Source: Cohnella lubricantis
GTDB lineage: Bacteria; Bacillota; Bacilli; Paenibacillales; Paenibacillaceae
Reading direction: 5' to 3'
Assembly: GCF_014212015.1 (NCBI RefSeq)
Contig: NZ_JACJVN010000021.1
Location: 555 to 64,554, forward strand
DNA length: 64,000 bases
Shown here piece by piece: positions 17,718 through 26,663 of the stretch (the stretch's first letter is position 1; every line of letters begins with the position of its first letter). Both the position numbers and the translations under genes were made by a program. Under the pieces are notes generated by a model. That model did not search any database and was not told the origin of the DNA. It saw nothing but the letters and a program-made list of their open reading frames with translations.

Positions 17718-19733
17718 ATGGAATTGTTCCTCATTATCTTGGGGCTGCTGGCGCTAATTGGCGTCTCGCATGTCCTGAACCGGATTGTCCCGGCGGTGCC
17801 GATTCCGCTGTTCCAGATCGCGCTCGGCGCGATGCTTTCGATAGGGCCCGGCATACACCTAGAGCTTGAGCCGGAGCTGTTCTTCGTTCTCTTCATTGCG
17901 CCCCTCTTGTTCAATGACGGCAAGCGAACGCCGAGAGACGAGCTCTGGGCGTTAAGGGGCTGGATTCTGCTCATGGCCGTCGGGCTTGTCTTCTTGACCG
18001 TGCTGGTCGGGGGCTACGCGATCCACGCCATGATTCCGTCCATTCCGCTGTCGGCCGCGTTCGGCCTCGCCGCCATCCTGTCGCCGACGGACGCCGTCGC
18101 GGTCGGCGCGCTGGCGGGGCGAGTGCATCTGCCCAAGAGCATCATTCGGCTATTGGAAGGCGAGTCGCTCATGAACGACGCTTCAGGCCTGGTGGCGTTC
18201 AAATTCGCGGTGGCGGCGACCGTCACCGGCGCCTTCTCGCTGCCGCAAGCGACGCTGAGCTTCTTGTTCATCGCTGTCGGCGGACTGCTGAGCGGCGTCG
18301 TGCTGTCGTTCCTGCTGATCGGGCTTCGGGCCTTCCTGCGCCGGCTGGGAATCGAAGACGTCACGATGCACATGCTCATTCAGATCTTGACGCCGTTCAT
18401 CATCTACCTGATCTGCGAAGAGATGGGCGTATCCGGCATTCTGGGCGTCGTGGCGGGCGGCATCTTCCACGCGATTGCCAGAGACCGGATGGAGCCTTAT
18501 GTGAACAAGCTGCAGATCGTCTCCACCAGCACCTGGTCGGTTATTCTGTTCGTGCTGAACGGCCTTGTGTTCCTCATGCTAGGCTTGCAGATTCCGCATG
18601 TGGGCTCGACCATTATCGAGGATCCGGCGTTCGACAATTTCCAGGTTGCCGGGTACATCGTCGTGATCGTGGCGCTTCTATATGCCCTGCGGTTCGTGTG
18701 GGTCTACCTCTTCTCGCTGCTGGAGCGCGGCGGCCAGACGCACCGCGAGAAGCTGAAGTCCGCCGTGCTGACGACGCTGTCCGGCGTTCGGGGAACGGTC
18801 ACGCTGGCCGGCGCGTTCTCGATTCCGCTCGTGCTGAATGACGGCAGCCCTTTCCCCGAACGGAACTTGATTCTGTTCTTGTCGGCGGGCGTCATCCTTC
18901 TCACGCTGGTGATCGCAAGCATTGCGCTGCCGCTCTTGTCGAGAGGGAAGCCCCAAGAAGAAGGCGGGGATGCCAAGCGGCTGTCCGAGCGGGAGGCGCA
19001 GTATCGCATCATTCAGCGGACCGTTGAAGCGCTCCGAGAAGAGATGACCGAAGAGAACAAGGAAGCGATGCTGTCGGTCATCGCGGATTATAACCGCAAG
19101 CTTCAGCAGATGGGAACGCAGTCGCATGATTTCCGCGAGCGCCAAGAAGCGCGAACGGTCGCTTTGCAGGCATGGCTGACGGCGATCGGCGCGGAACGGG
19201 CGGAGGCGCAGCGGCTGCTCAAAGAAGGGAGAATCCAGCCGGATACGGCTGTCTACTTCGAAGAGACGCTGTCTCGCGCGGAGTCGCTGCTCCAAAGCCG
19301 CACGCGGGTATTCGCGACGGCGTTCAGGCTGGCGTTATCGCGGCTGTGGCGGAGGCTGAAGCACGGCCGGAACGGGGACGCTTGGACGCCGGAAGAGGCG
19401 AGGAAGCGGAAGCAGCTCAAGATTCAAACCTCGCGAGCGGCGATGGCCCGTCTTCGCGAGTTCATGAACGACAGCAACCGGGAGGAGGTTCTCTCGCTGA
19501 TCGTTCGCTACCAAGAGGTGGTCGAGCGGCTGAAGGAGAGCATCCGGTCGCCCGAACGGAAGGAACTGTTCACCCGCCAGAAGAAGGAGCTCGAGAACAA
19601 AGCGATCCAGCTGGAGCGGGATACGCTGCAGGAGATGTACATCAACGGCGAGGTGACGCTGGGGATGATGAACAGCCTGCGGTTCTTCATCAACGCGATG
19701 GAAGCGGCCGTGGCGGAGGAGCAGTTGGAGTAG
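17718..19733 (+). CDS. CPA1-family Na+/H+ antiporter
   Basis: This is a membrane antiporter of about 671 residues. Residues 1-400 form about 12 membrane helices, and SPTDAVAVGAL (about 115) holds the Asp of the ion-binding site. LEGESLMNDASG (about 147) is the second family motif. A long charged cytoplasmic tail (about 415-671) is predicted to be helical, as in NhaP/NhaG-type proteins where it regulates activity. The start is unsure: ATG 17718 begins with the usual MELFLI of the family, while ATG 17676 lies in frame upstream with weak support. It helps keep pH and sodium homeostasis. Confidence 0.88.
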   Translation: MELFLIILGLLALIGVSHVLNRIVPAVPIPLFQIALGAMLSIGPGIHLELEPELFFVLFIAPLLFNDGKRTPRDELWALRGWILLMAVGLVFLTVLVGGYAIHAMIPSIPLSAAFGLAAILSPTDAVAVGALAGRVHLPKSIIRLLEGESLMNDASGLVAFKFAVAATVTGAFSLPQATLSFLFIAVGGLLSGVVLSFLLIGLRAFLRRLGIEDVTMHMLIQILTPFIIYLICEEMGVSGILGVVAGGIFHAIARDRMEPYVNKLQIVSTSTWSVILFVLNGLVFLMLGLQIPHVGSTIIEDPAFDNFQVAGYIVVIVALLYALRFVWVYLFSLLERGGQTHREKLKSAVLTTLSGVRGTVTLAGAFSIPLVLNDGSPFPERNLILFLSAGVILLTLVIASIALPLLSRGKPQEEGGDAKRLSEREAQYRIIQRTVEALREEMTEENKEAMLSVIADYNRKLQQMGTQSHDFRERQEARTVALQAWLTAIGAERAEAQRLLKEGRIQPDTAVYFEETLSRAESLLQSRTRVFATAFRLALSRLWRRLKHGRNGDAWTPEEARKRKQLKIQTSRAAMARLREFMNDSNREEVLSLIVRYQEVVERLKESIRSPERKELFTRQKKELENKAIQLERDTLQEMYINGEVTLGMMNSLRFFINAMEAAVAEEQLE

Positions 19734-19736
19734 CTG

Positions 19737-19815
19737 GCGGTTGCGGAAGTCGGCGGATTGGCTGGGTGGCGGGAGTTGCGGAAGTATGGGGAGCTGCGGG
19801 AGCAGCGGGAGTAGC
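19737..19815. repeat. G-rich low-complexity tract
   Basis: Short variants of GTTGCGG, GGCGGG and GAGCTGCGGGAG follow one another right after the antiporter stop. The rest of 19816-20026 shows no gene. Confidence 0.4.
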
Positions 19816-20026
19816 TGGGTTGCGGTTCGGTGTGTCGGCGGGTTAATAACGGAAGCTTGTTCCGTTATCGGAAGATGAGGTGTGGATGGGTCCGAATCGG
19901 CGGCCGGCTCTCTAGCAATATACGCCGCCACAACGGTTCCGCAATACATGCAGTCACTCGCATCACCCAACAGCATGCAGCATCCGTCTGTCTGAGGATC
20001 ACTTGTGCGCAATTAAATAAAGTTAC

Positions 20027-20055
20027 TTGATAAAAGTAAGAATTGGGCTTATAAT
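20027..20055 (+). promoter_or_regulatory. Pirin-gene promoter with palindromic operator
   Basis: TTGATA and TATAAT are separated by exactly 17 bases. A dyad TTACTT-GATAA-AAGTAA (about 20023-20039) overlaps the -35. This AAGTA-type half site is like those bound by DUF24/HxlR or MarR-type redox sensors; the regulator is not local. Confidence 0.75.
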
Positions 20056-20083
20056 CAACCCAAACAGCGAGGAGGGTTCGACA

Positions 20084-20926
20084 GTGACAGCATACGCACG
20101 CAGCATTCGCGGCACCCGAACGGCCGACATCCAGCACGCGGGACCAGGGCATCGGCACAGCTTCGTGCTGGAGCCGGGCAAGTGGTCGGAGCACGATCCG
20201 TTCCTGGTGCTCATGGAGGATTGGTTCCAGCGAGGCTCATTCGATGTGCACCCGCACCGGGGCATTGAGACGGTTACCTATGTGATGGAGGGCCGGCTTG
20301 AGCACTACGACAGCAAGACCGGCGAGTCCGAGACGCTCGGGCCGGGCGATGCCCAATGGATGACGGCCGGGCGCGGCGTCATTCATAAGGAAGATCCCGC
20401 CGTCGGCGAGACAGTTCACTCCCTGCAGCTATGGGTCAACCTGCCGAGCGCGAGCAAAATGATCGAGCCGCACTATCAGAACTTGCGCAGCGCGGGTATG
20501 CCGGTTCGCGAGGAGCCCGGCGCGACCGTTCGGGTCTTCTCCGGCTCGTCCGGCGGCATCGCCGCGCCGACCCGCAACATCGTGCCGATCACGATGGCGG
20601 AATTCCGCTTGGAGCCCGGCGCTTCGATCAAGCAGGATCTGCCGGGTTCGTACAACGGCTTCCTCTTCGTGCTGGAAGGCGAGGGCGAGTTCGGCGCAGA
20701 CCGAACGCGCGGAACGGCGAGGCAGGTGTTGTTCCTCGGCGGAGCGGACGGCCACGAGAGCAGCGAGATCGAGATCTCGGCGCCGAATGGCCCGCTTAAG
20801 GCGCTGCTATACGCCGGCGAGCCGGTGCGCGAGCACGTCGTCGCGCGCGGACCGTTCGTCATGAACACGATGGAGCAGATCGTGCAGGCGTACGAGGATT
20901 ATCGCGACGGCAAGTTCCTGGGATAA
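20084..20926 (+). CDS. Pirin family protein
   Basis: This bicupin iron-binding protein has 280 residues. DVHPHRGIETVTY (about residues 52-64) carries two metal-ligand histidines, and WMTAGRGVIHKE (about 93-104) holds the family's conserved His and Glu. Bacterial pirins can act as quercetin dioxygenases or as redox-linked protein partners; the role here is unknown. I chose GTG 20084 because GGAGGG lies immediately upstream; an in-frame ATG at 20027 would overlap the promoter itself. Confidence 0.9.
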   Translation: MTAYARSIRGTRTADIQHAGPGHRHSFVLEPGKWSEHDPFLVLMEDWFQRGSFDVHPHRGIETVTYVMEGRLEHYDSKTGESETLGPGDAQWMTAGRGVIHKEDPAVGETVHSLQLWVNLPSASKMIEPHYQNLRSAGMPVREEPGATVRVFSGSSGGIAAPTRNIVPITMAEFRLEPGASIKQDLPGSYNGFLFVLEGEGEFGADRTRGTARQVLFLGGADGHESSEIEISAPNGPLKALLYAGEPVREHVVARGPFVMNTMEQIVQAYEDYRDGKFLG

Positions 20927-21017
20927 CCGCAGCCGGGCGCAGGGAAATTTTTCAACCCATATGATAATTGTTCTCAATTGCGGGCATAATGCTTCATGAA
21001 GCAAGAAGAGATGGAAG

Positions 21018-21046
21018 AACAAGAAGAACGGCCCGCCCACGAGCCG
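21018..21046 (-). terminator. Intrinsic terminator of the DUF1540 gene
   Basis: On the minus strand CGGCTC pairs with GGGCCG and is followed by TTCTTCTTGTTCTT. Confidence 0.5.
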
Positions 21047-21067
21047 CTCTCCCAACGCCATATAGCC

Positions 21068-21220
21068 TTAAACCTTCGGTTCGAACGTCTTGCAGTCGGT
21101 CTCTTCGGAATTGCGGGCTTCCTTGCGGTTGCTGACGACATAGATCGAGGAAGCGGCGCATTTGTTGCCGTTCGCCCAGTACTTGCAAGAGTTCACTTCG
21201 CATAACACGTCTTGTGCCAT
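21068..21220 (-). CDS. DUF1540 domain protein
   Basis: This is a 50-residue protein with four cysteines: CEVNSCKYW, NKCAAS and TDCKTF. That pattern defines the DUF1540 family of small Firmicute proteins, thought to bind metal through the cysteines. Function is unknown. The ATG is set by GGAGGTGAG, and a terminator follows. It is convergent with pirin and divergent from purT. Confidence 0.85.
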   Translation of the reverse strand: MAQDVLCEVNSCKYWANGNKCAASSIYVVSNRKEARNSEETDCKTFEPKV

Positions 21221-21361
21221 CGTGCTCACCTCCTCTCCTCTATAGAATGGGTGATCTGGCGGACGTTCATACCCGGACAAGCGCCGCGACGGAAGTATCG
21301 GCGTTAGTCGGCGTTCGTGTATAATGGGGGCAAACGATGAAGATGAGGGCGGGGGCGCTAG

Positions 21362-22522
21362 ATGTACCAGACAACGAAGCTTATGCTGCTGGGCTCGGGG
21401 GAGCTCGGCAAGGAAGTGATCATGGAGGCGCAGCGGCTCGGCGTGGAGACGATCGCAGTGGATCGGTACGAAGGCGCACCGGCGATGCACGTGGCGGATC
21501 GAAGCTATGTGGTCGACATGCTGGACAGGCAGCAACTGCGGGATTTGGTCGACAAGGAGAGGCCCGATCTGATCGTCCCGGAGATCGAGGCGATTGCGAC
21601 GGCGGAGCTGGTGCGGCTGGAGACGGAAGGGTATCGCGTGATCCCGACGGCGCGCGCCGCCCGGCTGACGATGGACCGGGAAGGCATACGCCGGCTGGCG
21701 GCCGAGACGCTCGGCCTGCCGACAGCGAAGTACCGCTTCGCCGATACATACGAGGAATTCGCGGAAGCCGCGCGGGCCATGGGGTTCCCGTGCGTCGTGA
21801 AGCCGCTCATGAGCTCGTCCGGCAAGGGCCAGAGCGTCTGCCGCTCCGAGGAGGAGCTGTCCCGCAGCTGGCAGATCGCCATGGAAGGCGGCCGCGTGCA
21901 GCAAGGCCGCGTCATCGTCGAAGAGTTCATCCGCTTCGACTCGGAGATTACGCTGCTGACCGTGCGTTCCGTTCACGGGACGCAGTTCTGCCCGCCGATC
22001 GGCCACATTCAGAAGGACGGCGACTATATTGAATCTTGGCAGCCGCATGCGATGACGGAAGGGCAGCTCGAGGAAGCGAAGCGGATCGCCCGCACGATCA
22101 CGGATGAGCTTGGCGGAGCGGGCATCTTCGGCGTCGAGCTGTTCCTGGCGGGCGGCCAAGTCTACTTCAGCGAAGTGTCGCCGCGCCCGCACGACACCGG
22201 GCTGGTGACGCTCGTCAGCCAGAATCTATCGGAATTCGCGCTGCATGCGAGAGCGATCCTAGGCTTGCCGATTCCCGAGATCAAGCTGACCGCGCCCGGC
22301 GCGAGCCGCCCGCTGAAGGCAGACGCCGAATGGGCCGACTACCGGCTGCTCGGCGCGGCAGAGGCGCTGGCGCTGCCGGATACGCAGCTGCGCATCTTCG
22401 GCAAGCCGGTGACGAAGGCCGGCCGCCGCATGGCCGTCGCGCTGGCGGCCGCCGAGACGGTGGAAGCCGCTCGCGAGCGGGCGACGGAGGCGCTGGGTAA
22501 GCTGAAGCTGGAGGGCGTCTGA
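21362..22522 (+). CDS. purT: Formate-dependent GAR transformylase (phosphoribosylglycinamide formyltransferase 2)
   Basis: This 386-residue ATP-grasp enzyme formylates glycinamide ribonucleotide using formate and ATP, the folate-independent version of the third purine-synthesis step. [11 protein letters not shown] (about residues 9-19) is the N-terminal nucleotide motif, [12 protein letters not shown] (about 153-164) the ATP-grasp loop, and FGVELFL plus [11 protein letters not shown] (about 255-290) the metal and substrate region. Full family length. It is a single gene closed by a strong terminator and lies outside any pur operon. Confidence 0.95.
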   Translation: MYQTTKLMLLGSGELGKEVIMEAQRLGVETIAVDRYEGAPAMHVADRSYVVDMLDRQQLRDLVDKERPDLIVPEIEAIATAELVRLETEGYRVIPTARAARLTMDREGIRRLAAETLGLPTAKYRFADTYEEFAEAARAMGFPCVVKPLMSSSGKGQSVCRSEEELSRSWQIAMEGGRVQQGRVIVEEFIRFDSEITLLTVRSVHGTQFCPPIGHIQKDGDYIESWQPHAMTEGQLEEAKRIARTITDELGGAGIFGVELFLAGGQVYFSEVSPRPHDTGLVTLVSQNLSEFALHARAILGLPIPEIKLTAPGASRPLKADAEWADYRLLGAAEALALPDTQLRIFGKPVTKAGRRMAVALAAAETVEAARERATEALGKLKLEGV

Positions 22523-22586
22523 CGCTTGCTGCGAAGCTCTCTCAGCACTCTTTGATCCAATTTCACGAACTTGTAACAGTACGCAG

Positions 22587-22662
22587 AAGGCGTTCGAGCC
22601 TTGCGTCCGGCAATATCGCGAATGATCGCGAGGGGCCGGCGCAGGCTCGAACGCCTTTTTTT
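22587..22662 (+). terminator. Strong terminator after purT
   Basis: AAGGCGTTCGAGCCT and AGGCTCGAACGCCTT form a perfect 15-bp stem, the loop has its own small stem, and seven T follow. Confidence 0.85.
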
Positions 22663-22786
22663 GCGTTGGAGCTTTTGATGCGCTTGTGCGTCGCTCGTGT
22701 GAGTTTGCGCTTCTGCGTCGCTCTGTGCATTGTTCTTAGGGTTGCGCTTGTGCATTACGCTTGTGCTTAGCTCTTGCCGCGCCAGG
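22663..22786. repeat. Low-complexity intergenic tract
   Basis: Irregular repeats of GCGCTTGTGC, GTCGCTC and TTGCGCTT fill the space between the purT terminator and the end of the acetyltransferase gene. Confidence 0.35.
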
Positions 22787-23371
22787 CTAGAATTCAATGC
22801 CCCGCACGATCGAGAATACCTTGGTACTCCGCAGCATTCCATCCGTGCCGATCGCCTCATCGCGCAGGACGCCTTCCAGCGTGAAGCCGAGGCGCTCCGC
22901 TACCCGGGCGCTGCGGTGATTCTTGGCGTCGCAGCGAATCTCAATCCGGTTCGCCTCCAGCACGGTCGCCGCGAAGTTCGCGATCGCCTTCGCCGCTTCC
23001 GTGATATAGCCTTGGCCGGCGCACGAAGTGCGCACCCAGTATCCGATCTCGAACTTGCGTGACTGCCAGTCGATGCGGTGCAGGCCGCTGCCGCCGATGA
23101 ACTGTCCCGTGCTCTTCGAGATGAGCTGCAGTCTCAGATCCGAGCGTTCCAGGTAGCGCAATCGCGCTTCCCGCAGATTCAGCTCCGACTCCTCAACCGT
23201 AGGCGCCTGCTGCGCCCAAGGCATCCACGGCTTCAGCTCGTCGAGGCTCTCGCGGATCGCTTCGTTCACCGCCGCGCCGTCTCCCCATTGCGGAGCTCGA
23301 ATGAGCAGCCGTTCCGATTCGAAGCTCTCGGGAATGTCGAGCAGAATAGGGTTCTTGCCGGTCTCGGCCAT
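22787..23371 (-). CDS. GNAT-family N-acetyltransferase, RimJ/RimL type
   Basis: This is a ~194-residue acetyltransferase. ESERLLIRAPQWGDG is the typical RimJ/L opening, and EIGYWVRTSCAGQGYITEA (about residues 100-118) is the acetyl-CoA-binding motif (Q-x-x-G-x-G/A variant). NHRSARVAERLGF (about 155-167) is the conserved final helix. The substrate may be a protein N-terminus or an antibiotic-like amine. The methionine at 23371 has GGTGAGG in front, whereas that at 23386 has nothing. Confidence 0.85.
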   Translation of the reverse strand: MAETGKNPILLDIPESFESERLLIRAPQWGDGAAVNEAIRESLDELKPWMPWAQQAPTVEESELNLREARLRYLERSDLRLQLISKSTGQFIGGSGLHRIDWQSRKFEIGYWVRTSCAGQGYITEAAKAIANFAATVLEANRIEIRCDAKNHRSARVAERLGFTLEGVLRDEAIGTDGMLRSTKVFSIVRGIEF

Positions 23372-23635
23372 CTTCCTCACCGCCATTTGATAGAGTCAAT
23401 TTTCAACTAATCTAGCACAGCCATCGGTATCCATCAAGAATGAATATCGACGAATGATCGCAGTCAAGGACCGCGTCGGCCATCGCGTCCGACATCGAGT
23501 CGCCGCGAATGGCCTGTCACAGATTGTTCAACCGCTCGCGCGAGACGGTGTGATGCAGGTCATAGTTAGCCGCCGACTGCCGCCCTTAAGATGGATGAGT
23601 GTCTAACGAACCACAGTCCATTGGAGGGATTAGAT

Positions 23636-23827
23636 ATGGCTCAGAGCGTCAAGAACATTCTCCAGGGCGAGGATCGGAAGGAGAAGCCGGGGGCTGTTCC
23701 GGCATCCGAACAACCATCCTCCGGCGAGCCGCAGCTGAAGGGGACGTTCGCGTCGGTCATGCTGCTCGGCGCTTTCTTGCTGGCGGCTTGGGTAGCCGTG
23801 TTCATTCTGTATCTCTACCGCAAGTAA
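23636..23827 (+). CDS. Cytochrome c oxidase subunit IIa (ba3-type)
   Basis: This 63-residue protein has a polar N-terminus and one membrane helix (about residues 36-60, FASVMLLGAFLLAAWVAVFI). That is the layout of the small IIa subunit of ba3-type oxidases, which replaces a helix missing from their subunit II. GGAGGG precedes the ATG. Subunits II and I follow within 30 and 40 bases, which confirms the call. Confidence 0.85.
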   Translation: MAQSVKNILQGEDRKEKPGAVPASEQPSSGEPQLKGTFASVMLLGAFLLAAWVAVFILYLYRK

Positions 23828-23855
23828 CCGACAACCGCAGAAGAGGGGGAAGTAG

Positions 23856-24338
23856 ATGATGCACATTCATCGTTTGGAGAAAATCTGGCTCACCTTCGGC
23901 ATGGCGATGCTGGCGGTGTTCTTGCTGATTCTCGGGCTGTCCGCCTTCACGATGGGGATGGATACGCCGAACAGCGGGCACGACCACTCGGTTCATGCCG
24001 CTAAATTAAGCGAGACGCCGCCGTTCGACCATCCGGCCATTACGCAGATCGGCGACCGCGAATACGAAGCCGTCATGACGGCTTGGGCATTCGGCTATAG
24101 TCCCGATCAGGACCAGCTGGTCGTACCGGCGGGCTCGACTGTTCACTTCTCGGTCACGAGCTCTGACGTCGTGCACGGCTTCGAGATTCCGGGCACGAAC
24201 GTGAACATGATGGTACTGCCGGGAGAAGTGAACCATGTCTCCCACAAGTTTGACGAGCCCGGCGAATATTTGATTCTCTGCAATGAGTATTGCGGCATCG
24301 GTCATCAAGCCATGTTCACGAAGCTGATCGTCACCTGA
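23856..24338 (+). CDS. cbaB: ba3-type cytochrome c oxidase subunit II (CuA)
   Basis: This 160-residue subunit has one membrane anchor (about residues 12-34) and a cupredoxin domain facing outward. The binuclear CuA site is complete: VVHGFEIP supplies His, and CNEYCGIGHQAMF supplies two Cys, His and Met. It accepts electrons from cytochrome c and passes them to subunit I. Short length and the single helix mark the ba3 type. It is the middle gene of a three-gene operon. Confidence 0.93.
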   Translation: MMHIHRLEKIWLTFGMAMLAVFLLILGLSAFTMGMDTPNSGHDHSVHAAKLSETPPFDHPAITQIGDREYEAVMTAWAFGYSPDQDQLVVPAGSTVHFSVTSSDVVHGFEIPGTNVNMMVLPGEVNHVSHKFDEPGEYLILCNEYCGIGHQAMFTKLIVT

Positions 24339-24376
24339 TCGTCAGATCCTGCACACTAGCCGAAAGGACGATACAC

Positions 24377-26014
24377 ATGAATCCAACATTTGACCGCAAG
24401 GACGGCCGGCTGGTGCTGGCGCACCTGCTGTTCGCTTACGTTGCTCTGCTGCTGGGCGGCGTGTGCGGCATGCTGCAGAGCATGGTGAAGAGCGGCTCGA
24501 TCACGCTGCCGGCGAATATCGGCTATTATGAGCTGCTCACCGCGCACGGCGTGCTGATGGCGCTCGTGTTCACCACCTTCTTCATCATCGGGTTTCTCTA
24601 TTCCGGCATCAGCCGCACGCTCGGAGGATCGTTGACGGGAGTCTCCCGTTCGCTCGGCTGGATCGGCTTCACGCTGATGGCGGCGGGTACCGTGCTCGGC
24701 GTCATCATGATCCTGCTGAACAAGGCGACGGTCCTCTATACCTTCTACGCTCCGCTTAAGGCATCGCCCTGGTTCTACATCGCGCTGGTGCTGCTCGTCG
24801 TCGGCAGCTGGCTGAGCGGCTACGGCATATTCGCGCAGTACCGCACTTGGCGCAAGGCCAACACGGGCAAGCTGTCGCCGCTGCTCGCGTTCATGGCGGT
24901 CGTCACGATGCTGCTGTGGCAGATTGCGACGCTTGGCGTAGCGGCTACAGTACTGCTCCAATTCATTCCTTGGTCGTTCGGATGGGTGGAGACGATTAAC
25001 GTGCTCCTCAGCCGTACCTTGTTCTGGTACTTCGGCCACCCGCTCGTCTACTTCTGGCTTATGCCGGCCTACATGTGCTGGTATGTCATCGTTCCGAAGA
25101 TCATCGGCGGCAAGATCTACAGCGACGCCTTGGCGCGTCTGGCCTTCATCCTGCTTCTGCTGTTCTCGATCCCGGTCGGCTTCCACCATCAATTGATGGA
25201 GCCGGGCATCGCGCCGTTCTGGAAGTTCCTTCAGGTCGTGCTGACATTCATGGTCATTGTGCCTTCGCTCATCACCGCATTCTCGCTGTTCGCTACCTTC
25301 GAGCTGAACGGGCGGGCGAGAGGCGCAACAGGCCTATTCGGCTGGTTGAAGAAGCTGCCTTGGAAGGACGTTCGCTTCTTCGCTCCGTTCATGGGCATGC
25401 TCGTCTTCATCCCGGCCGGGGCAGGCGGCATCATTAACGCCAGCAACCAGATGAACGCTGTCGTGCACAACACGCTGTGGGTGACGGGCCACTTCCACCT
25501 GACCGTCGCGACCAGCGTGGCGCTCACCTTCTTCGGCATCGGCTATTGGCTCATTCCCGTCGTCACGGGACGCCGGCTGACGAAGCGGCTTAACAATCTG
25601 GGCATCATCCAAGTCGTGACGTGGTGCATTGGCATGCTGTTCATGTCCGGTTCGATGCACATTACCGGACTGTTCGGCGATCCGCGCCGTACCGACTACA
25701 CGACGTACAACGACAGCCCGGAATCGATTCTGTGGATGCCATACCATGTGGCGATGGCAGTCGGCGGCATTATCCTCTTCATCAGCCTGATCGTTCTTCT
25801 CGCAGCGGTCGTCGGATTGCTCCTTGCGCCAAGAGGAGTCGAAGAATATCCAATCGGCGAAGTGATCGATACGGCTGAGAAGACGCCGAAGCTGTTCGAG
25901 CGTTGGGGTCTGTGGATCGGCGTGTCCGCCGCGCTTATTCTGATCGCCTATACGATTCCGCTCGCCGATATGATCACGGGCGGTACGGGATCGCCTGGCT
26001 ACAAGTTCTGGTAA
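24377..26014 (+). CDS. cbaA: ba3-type cytochrome c oxidase subunit I
   Basis: This 545-residue haem-copper oxidase subunit reduces O2 and pumps protons. Ligands are visible in order: the low-spin haem His in TAHGVLMAL (about residue 57), the CuB His and cross-linked Tyr in GHPLVYFW (about 220), CuB His pair FHHQ (about 273), and TGHFHLT (about 375) with the high-spin and second low-spin haem His. HPLVY with few proton-channel acids marks the high-affinity ba3 (B-type) class. I set the start at ATG 24377, preceded by GAAAGGA. It would serve low-oxygen respiration. Confidence 0.94.
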   Translation: MNPTFDRKDGRLVLAHLLFAYVALLLGGVCGMLQSMVKSGSITLPANIGYYELLTAHGVLMALVFTTFFIIGFLYSGISRTLGGSLTGVSRSLGWIGFTLMAAGTVLGVIMILLNKATVLYTFYAPLKASPWFYIALVLLVVGSWLSGYGIFAQYRTWRKANTGKLSPLLAFMAVVTMLLWQIATLGVAATVLLQFIPWSFGWVETINVLLSRTLFWYFGHPLVYFWLMPAYMCWYVIVPKIIGGKIYSDALARLAFILLLLFSIPVGFHHQLMEPGIAPFWKFLQVVLTFMVIVPSLITAFSLFATFELNGRARGATGLFGWLKKLPWKDVRFFAPFMGMLVFIPAGAGGIINASNQMNAVVHNTLWVTGHFHLTVATSVALTFFGIGYWLIPVVTGRRLTKRLNNLGIIQVVTWCIGMLFMSGSMHITGLFGDPRRTDYTTYNDSPESILWMPYHVAMAVGGIILFISLIVLLAAVVGLLLAPRGVEEYPIGEVIDTAEKTPKLFERWGLWIGVSAALILIAYTIPLADMITGGTGSPGYKFW

Positions 26015-26104
26015 GCTGATTCCAGGCAAAGCAAAGGGGTGTGTTCCTCTGGTCAAGATAGCGGCCGGAGGAATACACCCCTTGTGATATGGTTAGACGG
26101 TTCG

Positions 26105-26533
26105 TTATTGTTCGTAAGCGGAGATTAACTTGCGGTAGATGTGAAGCAGCTGCTGGAATTCTTCCGGGTTCAGCACGTGGTACATCTTCTCCATCAGGGC
26201 AACCCTCTTCGCCTGAATATCACGCAGAGCCTCTCGCCCCTTCTCCGTGATCTCGAGCTTCACCACCCGGCGATCGTTCTCGTCATTCACGCGCTGCACG
26301 AGTCCAAGCCGGACGAGCTTGTCAGAGATGACCGTCATGCCGCCGGAAGTGACGCCGATGATCTGCGCCAGGTAAGAGCTGGCCTTGGGGCCTTCGTTGA
26401 CGAGAAGATCTAGCGTTTGCAATTGGCTGATTGAGATATCCTGGGGGTTGTCCTTGCTCCATTCGGTCCGCCACAAATGGCCGTGCAATCGGACTAATCC
26501 GAATAGTTCGACGAGCTCTTCGTAATCCGCCAA
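26105..26533 (-). CDS. MarR-family transcriptional regulator
   Basis: This is a ~142-residue winged-helix regulator (recognition region YLAQIIGVTSGGMTVISDKL, wing DENDRRVVKLEIT). I chose the TTG at 26533, seven bases after GGGAGG; another in-frame TTG at 26539 is too close to that site. It converges on the ba3 operon. A palindrome upstream suggests autoregulation. Its target and ligand are unknown. Confidence 0.86.
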   Translation of the reverse strand: MADYEELVELFGLVRLHGHLWRTEWSKDNPQDISISQLQTLDLLVNEGPKASSYLAQIIGVTSGGMTVISDKLVRLGLVQRVNDENDRRVVKLEITEKGREALRDIQAKRVALMEKMYHVLNPEEFQQLLHIYRKLISAYEQ

Positions 26534-26572
26534 TCTCAAGCCTCCCAGATATCGGTTTCTTCAATTTTCTCA

Positions 26573-26584
26573 CAAATCGATTTG
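26573..26584. promoter_or_regulatory. Palindrome upstream of the MarR gene
   Basis: CAAATCGATTTG is a perfect 12-bp palindrome, extended imperfectly to CTCA...TGAG. It lies 40 bases before the MarR start and is a likely operator. Confidence 0.55.
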
Positions 26585-26663
26585 AGATTCCAGCGAATAT
26601 TCGCAGAAAAAAAGGCAAAACGGAGATTTCCGCCTTGCCTTCTGAGGTATGAGTACCGAGCTG

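Noticed and set aside
20962-20976. Fur-box-like TGATAATTGTTCTCA
   Set aside because: It lies between convergent gene ends with no promoter to regulate and has two mismatches.
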